DNA of 64,000 nt, from the NCBI GenBank assembly GCA_034687125.1, contig JAQGBZ010000281.1, positions 20,072 to 84,071 of the forward strand, written 5' to 3'. Position 1 is the stretch's first letter. Each line of letters starts with the position of its first letter. The notes beneath the pieces were generated by a model. It was not told the DNA's origin. It was given only the letters and a program-made list of their open reading frames with translations, and made no database searches. This DNA comes from Neelides folsomi (taxonomy: Eukaryota > Arthropoda > Collembola > Neelipleona > Neelidae). Of the stretch, positions 37,201 through 49,200 are shown one piece after another. Position numbers and translations under genes: made by a program.

Positions 37201-40200
37201 TAAGGGTCCCGGGACACTTTAAAATCATGAATTTCATCCCAGGACACCTTTCGGGCCCGGACATATAATGGATAGAAGTAACCAACACGTATTGAGAGTG
37301 GCCAATTACTGGTCCATCTTGTTAATATTCCTGTCTCTCGTATAAGATACAGAGTAGACACCATCCCTTTCTCTCCTTTGGATACAAATTTAACAAAGTA
37401 AACAATTACGCCGAAAATTAAAAAAATCCTTTCAACCCTCCAAATTTAAAATTGAATTATGTAGTTAATGGTAATTTTTTTCGGCTTTTTTCTTTAAAAA
37501 ATTCTTAAAACTTTAACGTTGATTAACCAAAAAATTAAATGACCCATTTTGGTCAGAATTCAACGGTACTTGATTAAAAATTTAAGTTCATGGATTGGCC
37601 CTTTAGTTTTTTAATTATTCTCAATAATAAGTGTAAAAAATGTCCCCCCCTTTCCCCCACTCCTCACGGCATTTGGGGTGAATATCTCCGCAACGGTGGA
37701 CTTTAAAGAAAAAAATCTCCCGTCATGTTGATCCTTGGATCTTACCGGACCGGTTGGCATTAAAAGTTTGGTCGTGGGCACAATGGCGAAAGCTGTAGTT
37801 TGCCTGATTGAATTCCCCAAATTAAGCTTCTTATATATCTTCCACATGTACAAATAAATGTACATTGTTCGCATAATATTATGTAATAGTAATAAGTAAG
37901 GTAGACAAGAAAATGCGTTTTCTAAAGTCAGAAAAATGCAAAAAAAATCTCGAAAATTCGAAAAAATGCAAAAATTTTATATATAAGAATATGTATTAAT
38001 ACAATATTATTGTGCATAAATATTTATTCAATGTCGCTTTCATCTTCGTCGTCGTTAAGAATAGGATCAGTATCAATAGGCTTTTCAGAATTAAATGCTA
38101 ATTTAAGATTTACTTCAAGATTTTCATCTGTAAAGCTGGTTCTTAGGTGGGTAAAAATGCGTTTTCTCTGGAAGAAGCTTCTCTCGACAAACGCGCTACT
38201 TTAAGGAACGCAAATGTGCCATTTGGCTAAGTATAGGCATATCACGTTTATGGCTTTTCCAGAATTCTAAAATTCCAATTTTGAGTTCTTCTTGAATTAA
38301 AACTTCATATTTGATGATTTCATGGTGAAGAACTTCGTTTGTAAATGGCAAAAGGCTTACCGGGATTTTGTGATCTTCCAAGTGGTTCAATGCTTTTCTG
38401 GGATCAAAAATTTGAACGTCGTTCCAAAATGACGAAGCTGGATGCTTTACATTCATGTAAAGCTGCAGTTTTTTCGAAATGATTCCAACAGAAGTCAATA
38501 ATCCGTTTATGGCTTTGAGGTTGAACCATACTTCCGATGCTTGTAAATTGTCACTTTCGAGTAAATTCATTGAACATTTCATCCCATTATATAGCTTGTT
38601 TAAAATAGTCAGATCATCCAAGACTTTGGCATCATTCGACAATTTCTTTAATTTTTGCATTGCCAAGCTATCTTCAGCGGAGTTTTCAATAAAATGTCGA
38701 ATGGCGTCAAAATGCTTTAGATGGCAATCTCCTGCTTTTATCCATGTCATCCACCGCGTTAATACTAGCGTTGGTGGAAGTTTCGGAATGTAACCATATG
38801 ATTTCAAAGAAGTAAATAATTCATGACGGCGGTTTTGATTTTCTTCCATGCTTGCTTGACAATCCTCTTCAAATCTTCAACGTTGGTAGGATTTTGTCTT
38901 CGAACAGGTTTCTTCAAAATATTCCATAAGGATTTGATGACATTCATGTCGGGAGAACATGGTGGCCAATCCATAACATTGATGTTTTGTGTTTTCAGCC
39001 ATTGTTTCGTTGATTTTGCTGAATGTGGTGGGGCTGAGTCGTGTTGGAAAATAAATTTTCCACTGGGAACCAATTTGGGAATTGAAGGCAAGAGATGAGA
39101 TTCGAGAATATTTTGATATTTTACTTGATCGACGGTTCCTTCGATGAATTTGAGACTTCCCACACCTCTGCTACTCATTGATCCCCATATCATGACTGAT
39201 TTAGGATGTTTCACCTTTTTGTTGATGCAGTCTGGATGAAAAGCTTCGTCCTAAAAAGCAAAAGCCATATAAGCAATTTAAATAATGAAACAAGAGCTTC
39301 ATTATCTTTCTAAATTATATTTATAGAAAGCGGCAATTTTAAAAACCTTTTTCCTTATGACTCGCGAAGAATTATTTCCTTCAAAAACAATGCAAGTGCA
39401 TTCATCAGTCCACACCACATCGTCCCACTTTTCAGTCGTCCATCTTCGGTGTCTTTGTGCCCATTGGAATCTTTTCTCCTTCATTGTTGTAGTGAGAAAG
39501 GGTTTGTCTTTTGGTTTATAAGATCCATATCCTAACAATTTTGCTCGTCTTCTCACCGTTTCCCTACTTACTGGAAATCCCAATTTCTCACTCCAGATAT
39601 TGGCTAATTCATTAAATGTGAAAAATCTATTTTGGATTATTATCTTTTCAAGAATTCGGTCCTCAACTTTGCGAGTTTTAAATTGACGTTGTGGTCTTAC
39701 TTTTGTAAAATCAAACTCATTTTTAATTTTATTTATCAAGGAATAAATAGTTGATCGTGGGACAAGATGACAAAGATCATTTTGAATTTCCTTAGGTGTC
39801 TTACTTTCTAACTTCAATTTAATTAAATTAATCAAATCTGGAGATGTTGGTTTTCCATATCCCATTTAAATTATTTAAAAAGCCAAGCGTAATCATTAGC
39901 AAAAAGAAAACATGCAAAATGAAATGCAATCCCAAACCAAATATGTCTAGACTCTTGTGTGCACGAGTCTAGACAAAATATTTATAAATATGTATTGCAA
40001 TTTTATAATTTGTTATTTTAATAATGTAAGTAAATAATACAAATTCATTAATAGTAACTATATTATTTAAACATTTGTATAATTCAATATGATTAGAATG
40101 ATTATCGATGATTGTCTATGAAATGTATTGTAATTTGCAATGGTGTAATGTATAGACTTTAATATGATGGGATTGACAAATCACATGAGAATTTACTTTA

Positions 40201-40460
40201 TTTATTTTTCAATGGAATTATTAATTATTATCAAGCTCACAATTGAAAATCTGAGTTTGAAGGAAACTTTGAAAAACATTGAGAAAGAGAAGGAAAAGTC
40301 GGTGAAGACAATCGGGATGAGAAAACGGGAGTTGAAGAGGAAATTGTTCAAAGAGAAGGAAAAGATCAAAAAGGACGAGAAACTTCAGAAAGTGGAAAAT
40401 GGAGAGACGGTCGTGAAGATAAAACGAACCACATTGGGACAAATTCAAAACAAGAGATAA
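34234..40460 (+). CDS. Small acidic/basic coiled-coil protein of unknown family
   Basis: Proposed exons 34234..34251, 34506..34784 and 40236..40460, about 173 residues. Exons 2 and 3 join in phase 0 (GACGAG|GTAAGA ... ATCAAG|CTC), giving IMDE-LTIENLSLKETL. The protein starts acidic (VEDIEDESDDS), has a Pro/Lys centre (PPKRQLVKPLLPLPP), and ends in a long, very basic helix likely to form a coiled coil, then TTLGQIQNKR. The first exon is uncertain: MSDYED with a weak GTTGAA donor, or ATG 34281 (MSI) with a GTAATT donor at 34290. The 5.45-kb second intron is stuffed with transposon remains, unlike the short introns of its neighbours. AATAAA lies at 40599. I do not recognise the family; a nuclear or chromatin role is only suggested by its charge pattern. 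Confidence 0.6.
34872..35985 (+). pseudogene. Tc1-like transposase, degenerate copy 1
   Basis: N-terminal HTH region starts MGKGKQTPPELINLIKLK. The DDE part has WSDES, IFQQDGAFPHTA and WPSNSPDMNVIE, spacing DD34E as in Tc1. It is broken by one-base frameshifts near 35290 (an extra A in CGAAAAATGG) and near 35370, and by TAG in place of Trp after MNVIETF. An apparent intron (35391-35481, GTATGT ... TTTAG) sits where copy 2 also has one. The C-terminus PERVRELIRSKGDVTKY is intact. I could not identify terminal repeats. It lies inside the long intron of the coiled-coil gene, same strand. Confidence 0.85.
35986..37120. other. Unassigned intronic segment between transposon remains
   Basis: More GC-rich than normal introns here, with phrases such as CCCAATTCGGGTATTACCCG near 36380-36400 that look like decayed repeat sequence. 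On the minus strand near 36850-36985 a frame reads GLREICDNVGIGKEEIQKLL before a stop, possibly a piece of a lost transposon protein. Nothing can be assigned. Confidence 0.3.
37121..37320. repeat. Foldback element, about 190-200 bp
   Basis: Outer arms GACCAGCAATCGGCC (37127-37141) and GGCCAATTACTGGTC (37300-37314) pair with two mismatches. Inner arms GTAACTTCTATCCATTA (37151-37167) and TAATGGATAGAAGTAAC (37266-37282) pair with one. The centre has smaller CCCGGG-type palindromes. The whole folds into an imperfect hairpin, like a MITE or foldback transposon. No target duplication is clear. Confidence 0.6.
38024..38822 (-). pseudogene. hAT-superfamily transposase remnant, C-terminal half
   Basis: The minus frame contains PPTLVLTRWMTWIKAGDCHL, matching the (L/V)TRWGTW block of hAT transposases. 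It ends with a dimerisation-domain-like SSAFVERSFFQRKRIFTHLR and an acidic tail stopping at 38024. Frame is lost at TAG near 38196, between the two parts. The N-terminal half is missing: at about 38822-38836 the sequence changes into the truncated Tc1-like copy. Confidence 0.75.
38804..39865 (-). pseudogene. Tc1-like transposase, copy 2, truncated and catalytically mutated
   Basis: Exons complement(38804..39250, 39347..39865) with a 96-bp intron (phase 0, AAAAAG|GTTTTT ... TTTTTAG|GAC). It is clearly related to copy 1 (MGYGKPTSPDLINLIKLKLE; VSRETVRRRAKLLGYGSYKP). Triad: D in VWTDE, D in IFQHDSAPPHSA, and the third position in SPDMNVIKSLW is Lys instead of Glu with 34-residue spacing. The C-terminal 35 or so residues are replaced by out-of-context sequence where it meets the hAT remnant. 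It cannot be an active enzyme. Confidence 0.85.
39944..39975. repeat. 11-bp-stem hairpin upstream of Tc1 copy 2
   Basis: TGTCTAGACTC and GAGTCTAGACA are perfect inverted repeats around TTGTGTGCAC. It lies about 80 bases before the transposase ATG and may be a remnant of that element's 5' terminal region. Confidence 0.5.
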
Positions 40461-40598
40461 TTTCTATTTTATTACGTTTTTAATGTAATTATCATTAATT
40501 TTAATAATCTATAATTTTCAATTTCTGTTCATGTTTAATTACAATTAACGTTCAATTAAAATAATTGTGAATTTGTTGATTAATTGTTGATTTTGTTA

Positions 40599-40604
40599 AA
40601 TAAA
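40599..40604 (+). terminator. Polyadenylation signal of the coiled-coil gene
   Basis: AATAAA 140 bases after the stop codon at 40460, and about 325 bases before the next gene's ATG. Confidence 0.6.
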
Positions 40605-40929
40605 GGCTTATTTATTGTAAAAGTCTCACTTTTGTCAGTTCATTAACAATTCCTATGAAAACATTTAATGGGAGTTTAATTGTTCATCATAGTGGGAAAG
40701 ATCATTTTTAATTTAGTTTTTACATGTTTTGTCTTTTTTTGTAATTAGCTTAGATTTCATTTAAGATCAATTATGATATTATTCAAGATAAATAACAATT
40801 TAACTGTAATTTGATAATCGGCTCATATTAGGAAAAAAATTATAAAGTGAGAATTCAGAAGTCTTTGAATTAAAGTTAAATTTAGTTGGGTCAATAGGGT
40901 CAATAGTTAATTAACGCTATTAAGTAAAT

Positions 40930-42437
40930 ATGAAAATGAATTCCGGGGTTGAATTGGACCTTTGGGAATTCCGGGAGGAAACGGGATTCAAAGAAGCTCT
41001 GCAGAAAATGTGGGAAAAGCCAAAAGAGAAAATCGAGCTCAAACCACGCGACCTTCCGCATGTCCGACTCCCCGATAAACATCTACCAAGGTCGGTTTTT
41101 GCCGTGGAGAAGGAAATCGGGAAGGGGAATTTCTCAACCGTTTACAAAGTCCATGAAAAAGTCACGATCCACAAACGGAACCTCGCGCTCAAAATTTACA
41201 ATAAGAAAAATGTATTGAATGTCCTCTTGAACCTTATACATATAATACAGATATTTCAAAAATAATATAATTGTATTAATATATTAGTTTTTAATTAGGA
41301 AGAAAATTCCGATACAAATTTGAGAGTTGTCGAAAGAGAAATTGCCATTTTGTCTCTCGTGGAACATCCGAACATTTTACAACTTTTGGAAGTTTATGAA
41401 ACTCCAACTGTATGCGATCACTTTAATTACAATTAGCTAATTACATATAAGTAATCATCATGATCAATTCATTTTAAATGGTTTTTGATGTTTTGCAGAA
41501 AGTGATGCTCGTTTGCGAATATTTCCCATTTTCCCTTTCAGGAATCTTGGGCGGCAAAAGACATCTTTATGTCTCAGAAATCCGAAAAGTTACCAAATCC
41601 ATCGCTTCTGCTTTGGCCTATTTGCACAATTATGGTAAATTCTAACTCTTGACATCTTTTTAATTGTAATTAAACAGAATTGTTAATAATTAACTAGTTT
41701 ACTAATTAAAATAATAAATTAAAATCATGTTAATGAAATAATTAAAAATCCAGAAATTGCCCACCGCGACGTTAAACCTGAAAATATTCTCATTTCTCCA
41801 ATTTCCTCCTCAAGACACGATGGAATTGGCGGAGTCAAATTGTCTGATTTTGGCTTGGCAGCGGCTCGTGGCCCAATAGGAACTTTCAATAAATTGAAGT
41901 GCTTTTGTGGAACTTTGCAATATATGGGTTTGCATACAACATACATTTTGCATTTTAAATAAAATTTCCAATTTGTACAAATTATATTTAATTAACATTA
42001 GCCAACTTTAATTAAACTTATTGTATTTCAGCTCCAGAAGTTCTTATTGGTAAAGAATACACTCAAGTGATTGATATTTGGTCCTTAGGCGTCGTTTTCT
42101 ACCAATGCTTTGAAGGGCGACTTCCTTTCAAAGCCATAACGAAGCCGAACATGATTGCCGACATATCCAAAAAACACGAAGCTCTGGAGAAAACAGAAGG
42201 TTTATACCCCAGACCAAAATCAAACGAAAACTTTGACTTTTAATTAATGTGACTTTAGTTTAAATATTACAATAAATATTATTTGGCTTAATTGTCCGTA
42301 TTTAATCTTTAGGGAAACTCTGGAGGGCGAATGGATGCGAACTGAGGGACTTTTTATTGTCAATGTTAACCATCGACCCAGCCGAGCGAATCTCAGCCAA
42401 AGATCTTCTTTTACATAATTGGCTTCAATTAGAATAA
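40930..42437 (+). CDS. Serine/threonine protein kinase, CAMK-like
   Basis: Six exons (40930..41211, 41299..41409, 41499..41634, 41754..41927, 42032..42199, 42313..42437) give 331 residues, with all phases consistent. A 55-residue N-terminal segment precedes the domain. Motifs: Gly loop EIGKGNFSTVYKV, catalytic Lys88 in LALKIY, helix-C Glu108, HRD at 180-182 in IAHRDVKPENIL, DFG at 208-210, CGTLQYMAPEVL ending at Glu237, and DIWSLGVVF. The C-lobe ends RISAKDLLLHNWLQLE, so nothing follows the domain. All catalytic residues are present. The activation segment resembles CAMK/CHK2 kinases, but I cannot place it in a named subfamily; it has no FHA domain or calmodulin-type tail. It begins about 325 bases after the preceding gene's poly(A) signal. 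Confidence 0.88.
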
Positions 42438-42498
42438 CCCGATTATTCTTTACATTTAACATAATTAAATCTTTTGTTTCATAAAATTCATTTAATTC

Positions 42499-42504
42499 AA
42501 TAAA
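42499..42504 (+). terminator. Polyadenylation signal of the CAMK-like kinase
   Basis: AATAAA 62 bases after the stop codon. Confidence 0.55.
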
Positions 42505-43225
42505 CACCAAATTCTGAATAATCAAATTCTGAATTGATAATTTATGGATTTATTAAATTAATCTTAAATTAAAATTAAATCAACACTTAATTAATCCATC
42601 TTATTAACCCTTAATTAATTTTAATTACACAACAGGACAAGAAATTTATGCATCTATAGTGTTACACATTTTTTATCATTAATTATAATTAAAAAGAACG
42701 AATGTAGTTTGAGTTTGTAGAGAGTGAAGTGAGTCGAATGAACTTTCGAACCACGTGGGGTTCACGCGGCTGTCCATTCTCTTTTATTTCTACTGTCAAT
42801 CACTTTCTTTTCTCCTCGCCCTCTTATTTAACTTTAACCACTCTTTTAACCATCCTTACAGCCCCATTCAGCCCCATTCAGCCCCAGACTTCTTTTAATC
42901 TCTAATTATATAATCTCCATTCATTCTCCAACTTTCATTTGCCCCATTCATCCAACGTCCATTCCATTTCTACATTGATAGAAGGCAAGAGCTCAATTTG
43001 ATTTTGTTGGGATTTCATAGCCGGTAAGAGTTTTAACCCAATTTTAAATAACATTTAATTGTCTTAATTTCTCGAATTATTAAGTTAAGTCTTGTTATGT
43101 TTAAGATTAATATTCAAATATTTCAGTATTAAAACTGACCTTAAAATTTTGAATTTAAACTACATGATAATTTAACTATTGATTAAAAGATTTTATTTAA
43201 TAATATTTAGGTCAAAAGCTTGAAA
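42505..43225 (+). promoter_or_regulatory. Promoter and 5' UTR region of methionine synthase
   Basis: Contains a 10-bp repeat CAGCCCCATT (2.5 copies from about 42860) and a likely noncoding exon ending CATAGCCG|GTAAGAG at 43023. An acceptor at 43209-43210 lies 15 bases before the ATG, so a 5' UTR intron of 187 bp is inferred. No TATA box is obvious. Confidence 0.4.
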
Positions 43226-46200
43226 ATGCAGCTCAAATTCCAAGATTTGACAGCCGATTTGGAATCTCGGATTCTTGTGATTGATGGAGCAATGGGGACG
43301 ATGGTCCAGCGGGAGAAATTGGAAGAGGAGGATTTCAGGGGTCAAAGGTTCATCAATCACGAGAAAAACTTGAAGGGCAATAATGACCTTTTATGTTTAA
43401 CTCAACCACACATTATCAAAAATATTCATAAGGTATTATTTTGCTTCCATTATTTTTAACAGATTTCTACATTTATGAATCTATTAAAATATTATCCATA
43501 TAATTATAAAATGACTTAAAAGAATAGCGTTTAAACTTTCATTATATTATTTTAGGAGTACATGTCAGCAGGGGCCGACATCATTGAAACGAACACATTT
43601 AGTGGGACGCGAATCGCCCAAGCTGACTACGGAGCCGAATCACTCGCCTACGAACTCAATTTCGAAGCAGGGAAATTGGCCAAACAAGCCGTGGCGGAAT
43701 TCATCGTTGAGAATCCAAGTTGTGGGAGGAAATATGTCGCTGGAGCTCTTGGGCCAACAAACAGAACTTTATCAATTTCACCATCGGTTGAAAAACCTCA
43801 TTTTAGAAATACAAGTAAAAGACTAAAAACCACAATTAACAATTAACACAATTAACAAAAATGTTAATTCACTATCATAATTAACAATATTATTAATTTT
43901 CCTCCAAACATTTTAATCTATTATTAAAATATTGTAAATAATAAATAATTTAAATAATTTAAATTTAAAGCATTTGACGAAATGATGGAAGCGTACAAAG
44001 AGCAAGCCAAAGGACTTTTAGACGCCAATGTTGACATTTTGCTTGTTGAGACGATTTTCGATACGGCCAATTCGAAAGCGGCTCTTTATGCAATTCAAGT
44101 TCTGTTTGAAGACGAAGGATATTCACCCGTTCCAGTTATGGTCTCAGGGACGATTGTGGACAAAAGCGGACGAACTTTATCGGGACAAACAACAGAAGCT
44201 TTTGTCATTAGCGTCTCGCATTCAAATCCTCTTTGGTAAGGAATTTTAAAATTAATTGTCTAACAAACTCATTTATTTAACTAATCAAAATATCATAGAT
44301 AAAGTTAATTAATTAATAACTTTTTAATTGATTTTAGTATTGGACTTAATTGTGCTTTGGGAGCTAGCGATATGAGACCTTATATTGAAAGGATTGGAAA
44401 AATTTCAAATTCCTTCGTCATTTGCTATCCAAATGCTGGTAATTTTAAATTTTAAATATAACATAACGGTCATAAAACATTTTAATTATAATTTAAGGAT
44501 TTAAAACCGATTGCGTTAATTATGCCAATTAAAGAAATTGTTTCTAATTGAATAATATTTGATGTTTAAGGACTTCCCAATACATTTGGCGAATATGACG
44601 AAACTCCTTCCGAAATGGCAGCAACATTGAAATCATTTGCTCGAGACGGTCTCTTTAACATTGTTGGTGGCTGTTGTGGAACAACTCCGGATCACATAAG
44701 GTTTATAATCAAACAGCCAATTCAACTGATCTACAATGTTTTATTTAATTTAATTTAATTAAGAATTAAATATTTGCTTGACATTTAGAGCTATTGCTAA
44801 AGCGGTTAAGAATTTGAGTCCAAAGAAGCGGAATGCCGTTCCTTATTATCCCAACGACATGTTGCTCTCTGGATTGGAACAAATGCGGATCGGTCCTGAT
44901 GTCAATTTCGTCAATATTGGGGAACGTTGTAATGTGGCCGGATCAAGGGCATTTTGCAGGCTAATAAAAAATGACCAATATGATGCAAGTGAAAAAAACA
45001 CTTTCAAAAACATTGTTTATCACTTAAAAATTTAGATCATTTTCCATATTTTAGAAAATGATCCAAATTTTTAAACCCATTAGTTGTTATTAATTGTAAT
45101 TTATTATTATTAAATAAATGATTTGTTTAGGAGGCTTTAAAAGTTTGCAAAATCCAAGTTGAAAACGGAGCCCAAATCCTCGACATTAACATGGACGAAG
45201 GGATGTTGAATGGAATTGCAGCTATGACAAGATTCCTCAACTTGATTGCCACTGAACCGGAAATTTCAAGAGTAATAATTTTTATAATTACAATTAAATT
45301 GGTTACAAGGTTAGTTTAATAGTTAAGTAATGTTTATTTTCTAATTAGGTTCCATTGATGATTGATTCATCCAATTTCGAAGTTATTCTTGCTGGGCTGA
45401 GATGCACCCAAGGGAAATCAATCGTCAATTCCATTTCACTCAAAGAGGGCGAAGAAGATTTCATCGCCAAAGCCAAAATTGTAAAGAGATTCGGAGCTGC
45501 CGTTGTTGTAATGGCATTTGATGAATTTGGACAAGTAAGTCAATTTATTACTTTAATTAATTATTTCTTATTAAATAATTCCTCCGATTTTGAAATTTTA
45601 CCGATTTTCATTTTCTTTCAAAGGCTACCGAAACTGACCGTAAAGTTGAAATTTGCAAGCGAAGTTACAAAATTCTTACTGAGGTCGTTGGGTTCAATCG
45701 GAATGACATCATTTTTGACCCAAACATTTTAACTATTGGGACCGGAATGGAGGAACACAATGAATATGCAAATGAATTTGTTAAAGCAATTCCGCTAATT
45801 AAGGTCATTATTACATTAATGCATTTTTAGTAATTGCCAATTTGGTAAAAAACTATATAACTTTAATGAGCATTTTATTATTTTATTAAATTATAATTTA
45901 TTAATTTAACAGGCGGCTTGCCCTGGTTGTCGAATCAGTGGTGGTCTTTCCAACATTTCATTTTCATTCAGAGGGAACGAATTGGTCCGAGAAGCTCTCC
46001 ACTCAGTTTTCCTCTATCATGCAATTAAGGTCAGTATTATTTAAATTTAATTGTAAATTGTTAATAATAATTACTTAATTACATTTAAAATTATCGAATT
46101 TTAATTAATTGATTTTAAATGTTATTTAGGCTGGGATGGATATGGCCATTGTAAATGCTGGGAATCTTCCAGTTTACGATGACATCGAACCGAGTCTTTT

Positions 46201-49200
46201 GAAACTCTGTGAGGATATTTTATGGAACAAAGACCCAAATGTGAGATTTACCAAAGTTACCCAAAAGTGATAAATTTTTTTTTAAAATTGGCTAAATTAA
46301 GAATTTTTTCGCAAACATTGTTGTGATTTCTGATCATATTTGCGAAAAATTGTTTAAAAATTTCTTTTAACCATTATGGAAAAGGGTACGGAGAAAATGC
46401 TCGAGTTTGCACAGAATTCCGAGGGGAAAAGCGAGAAGAAGAAAGAAGCTGAAGAATGGAGATCGATGGATGTTAAACAAAGACTTTCTTATGCCCTTGT
46501 TAAGGTTTGAATTCGCTCAATTAAAATTCACTTTTACTTTATTTAACTTAATTAATATAATTAATATAAATATAATTAACATTAAGTATTAAATATCATA
46601 ATGTTAATTTCAGGGCATTGATGAATTCATCGTTTCCGATACAGAAGAAGCCCGTGGTTTATTTTCCCATCCTTTGAACGTCATTGAAGGTCCTTTGATG
46701 AACGGAATGAGCGAAGTTGGGAAATTGTTCGGATCGGGAAAAATGTTTTTGCCCCAAGTGATCAAATCCGCTCGGGTTATGAAAAAGGCAGTGGCTCATT
46801 TAATTCCATATATTGAGAAGGCAAATGAAGGGAAAGAAGTCAAGGTAGAATTAAATTTAATGGAATTAATTATATTTAAGTCTAAATTTACATAATTGTA
46901 ATTATATTTTAGTCCCATTTTGTGGGAACGGTGGTTCTTGCCACGGTCAAAGGCGACGTCCACGATATTGGAAAAAACATTGTTGGAGTTGTTTTGGGTT
47001 GCAATAACTTTCGGATTATTGACCTTGGGGTCATGTGCCCTGCTCATAAAATACTTCAAACGGCCATTGAAGAAAAAGCTGGTGAGATTTAATGCCAAAT
47101 AAAGTTTTAACAAAGTTTAATAATATTACAATAATTAAGTAATTTAATTTTCAGTTGCGTTGATTTGGAAATTTCACTTTACTTTAACCAAGTTTTTTAA
47201 TTTGCTTTAGATTTAATTGGTCTTTCTGGTTTGATTACTCCTTCGCTGGAAGAAATGATTTACGTGGCAAAAGAAATGGAGCGTCTTGGACTTAAAATTC
47301 CTCTTCTTATTGGCGGAGCGACAACTTCCAAACAACACACAGCTGTTAAAATCGACCCGAGATATTCGCAATGTGTCATTCATGTCTTGGATGCTTCCAA
47401 AAGTGTCACTGTTGTAAGAATAACATTTAATGTATAGCTTTAACTAACTAACTTTGTATATTAAATTAAACTAATTATTAGATTTCTAAATGATTGACGA
47501 TTGATTACTAAAATGATTTTGAAAATTTTAAATGACTTTGAATTTAATTGAATGTTTAAATTTTAAGTGCACAGAGTTAATGAGCGAAGATGGAGACAAA
47601 AAGGCCGCGTTTATTGAAGACATCAACGAGGAATACGAAGATGTTCGATTGGACCATTACGAAAATTTAAAGGATAAAAATTATTTGTCATTGGAGAAGG
47701 CGAGAAAACTCAAATTCCAATATGATTGGGATTCTTTCTCTCCAAGTAAGTTAAATTAAAGTTAAATAAGTATTTTAACTTTTAACGCCTATTTACATTT
47801 ATTTAATTTAATTTCTTCTTATGATATTTTTATTCTTTTTCTATTAAAGTTTAAGATTTGATTTGATATTTATTATTGTGAATATTTTTAATTACATTTC
47901 AAATTGTAACTTATTGTTAATAATTTAATTAACTTTTGACCTTTCAGAAGTTCCAACGTTCCTCGGAACAGAAGTTTTCAAAAATTATGATTTAAGGGTT
48001 TTGGTTCCTTACATTGATTGGAAACCATTTTTCGATGTTTGGCAACTGAGGGGAAAATTCCCAAATCGCGGTTATCCAAAACTGTTTGATGATCCAACAA
48101 TCGGTATTTTAAATAATTCATTTAGTCGATTCCATTTAGTCGATTCCATTTAATCGATTCCATTTAATCGATTAAAACATTATAATTAATTGTTATTATA
48201 ATCAAAATGATTTTTAATTTTAAAATTTTAGTTGAATGATTGACGCTTTATTGATTTTGACTTTATTTAGGTGAACAAGCAAAAGAAACCTTCCGTGAAG
48301 GAAATGAACTTATGGAAATGTTCATTAAAGAAGGTTCTTTAACTGCTCATGGAATTGTCGGGTTTTATCCATGCCAATCCAGCGGTGATGATATTTTACT
48401 TTACTCACCTGAAAACCCACAATATCCAAAACCCATTACGAAAATTCACTGTTTGAGACAACAAGTAATAGTTTTTTTAACACTAAAATTAATATTTATA
48501 AAACTTTTTAATATTTTAATTGGAACTTAACTTTATTATTTTCTTAATTGGATTGGTCATTTTGGATTTTCATTTTGGATTAAAGGCCGAGAAGGAAACC
48601 AGCGACGATCCTTATCTTTGTCTTTCTGACTTTATTGCTCCGGTGGAATCTGGGAAAATGGATTACATTGGAATGTTCGTGGTATCTGCAGGGTTTGGTG
48701 CTGACAAACTTATCAAAAAGTATACAAATTAAAAACATTAATTAAATACATGAACATTACTACTCAAACACAAAAGAATTGTCACAATCCTGGTTCTGAT
48801 TTGGTTACTTTCCCTTTTCCTTTCCCTTTTGTAATATAGTTAATATGATAAATACCTAAATGTTTTATTGTTAATTTCAATTTTATTCTTGTTTCGAATA
48901 AATTAAAGTCAATATCCCATAAATATTTTTGGATTCTTTAAGAAAAAGGAAGGAAGGCAGCTAAACCAGGATTGTGACAATTCTTTTGTGTTTGAGTAGT
49001 ATTAATTAGTTAGGTTAGGTTTACTCTGATATTATTCTTTACATAATGTGTTATTATATAAAAACAAAAAATTAATGTTTATAAATAAATTTAATTAATT
49101 TTTCGTTATTTTTGTTAAATAAAGGTATGAATCCGAGTTGGATGATTTCAAGAGCATTATGGTGAGAACAATTGCTGATCGTTTGGCCGAAGCTTTTGCT

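Noticed and set aside
40164-40235. Start of the coiled-coil frame at 40164 (MMGLTNHMRIYF) as a separate gene
   Set aside because: The first 24 codons are AT-rich intron-like sequence. An AG at 40235 gives an in-phase join to the exon ending at 34784, which explains the frame better.
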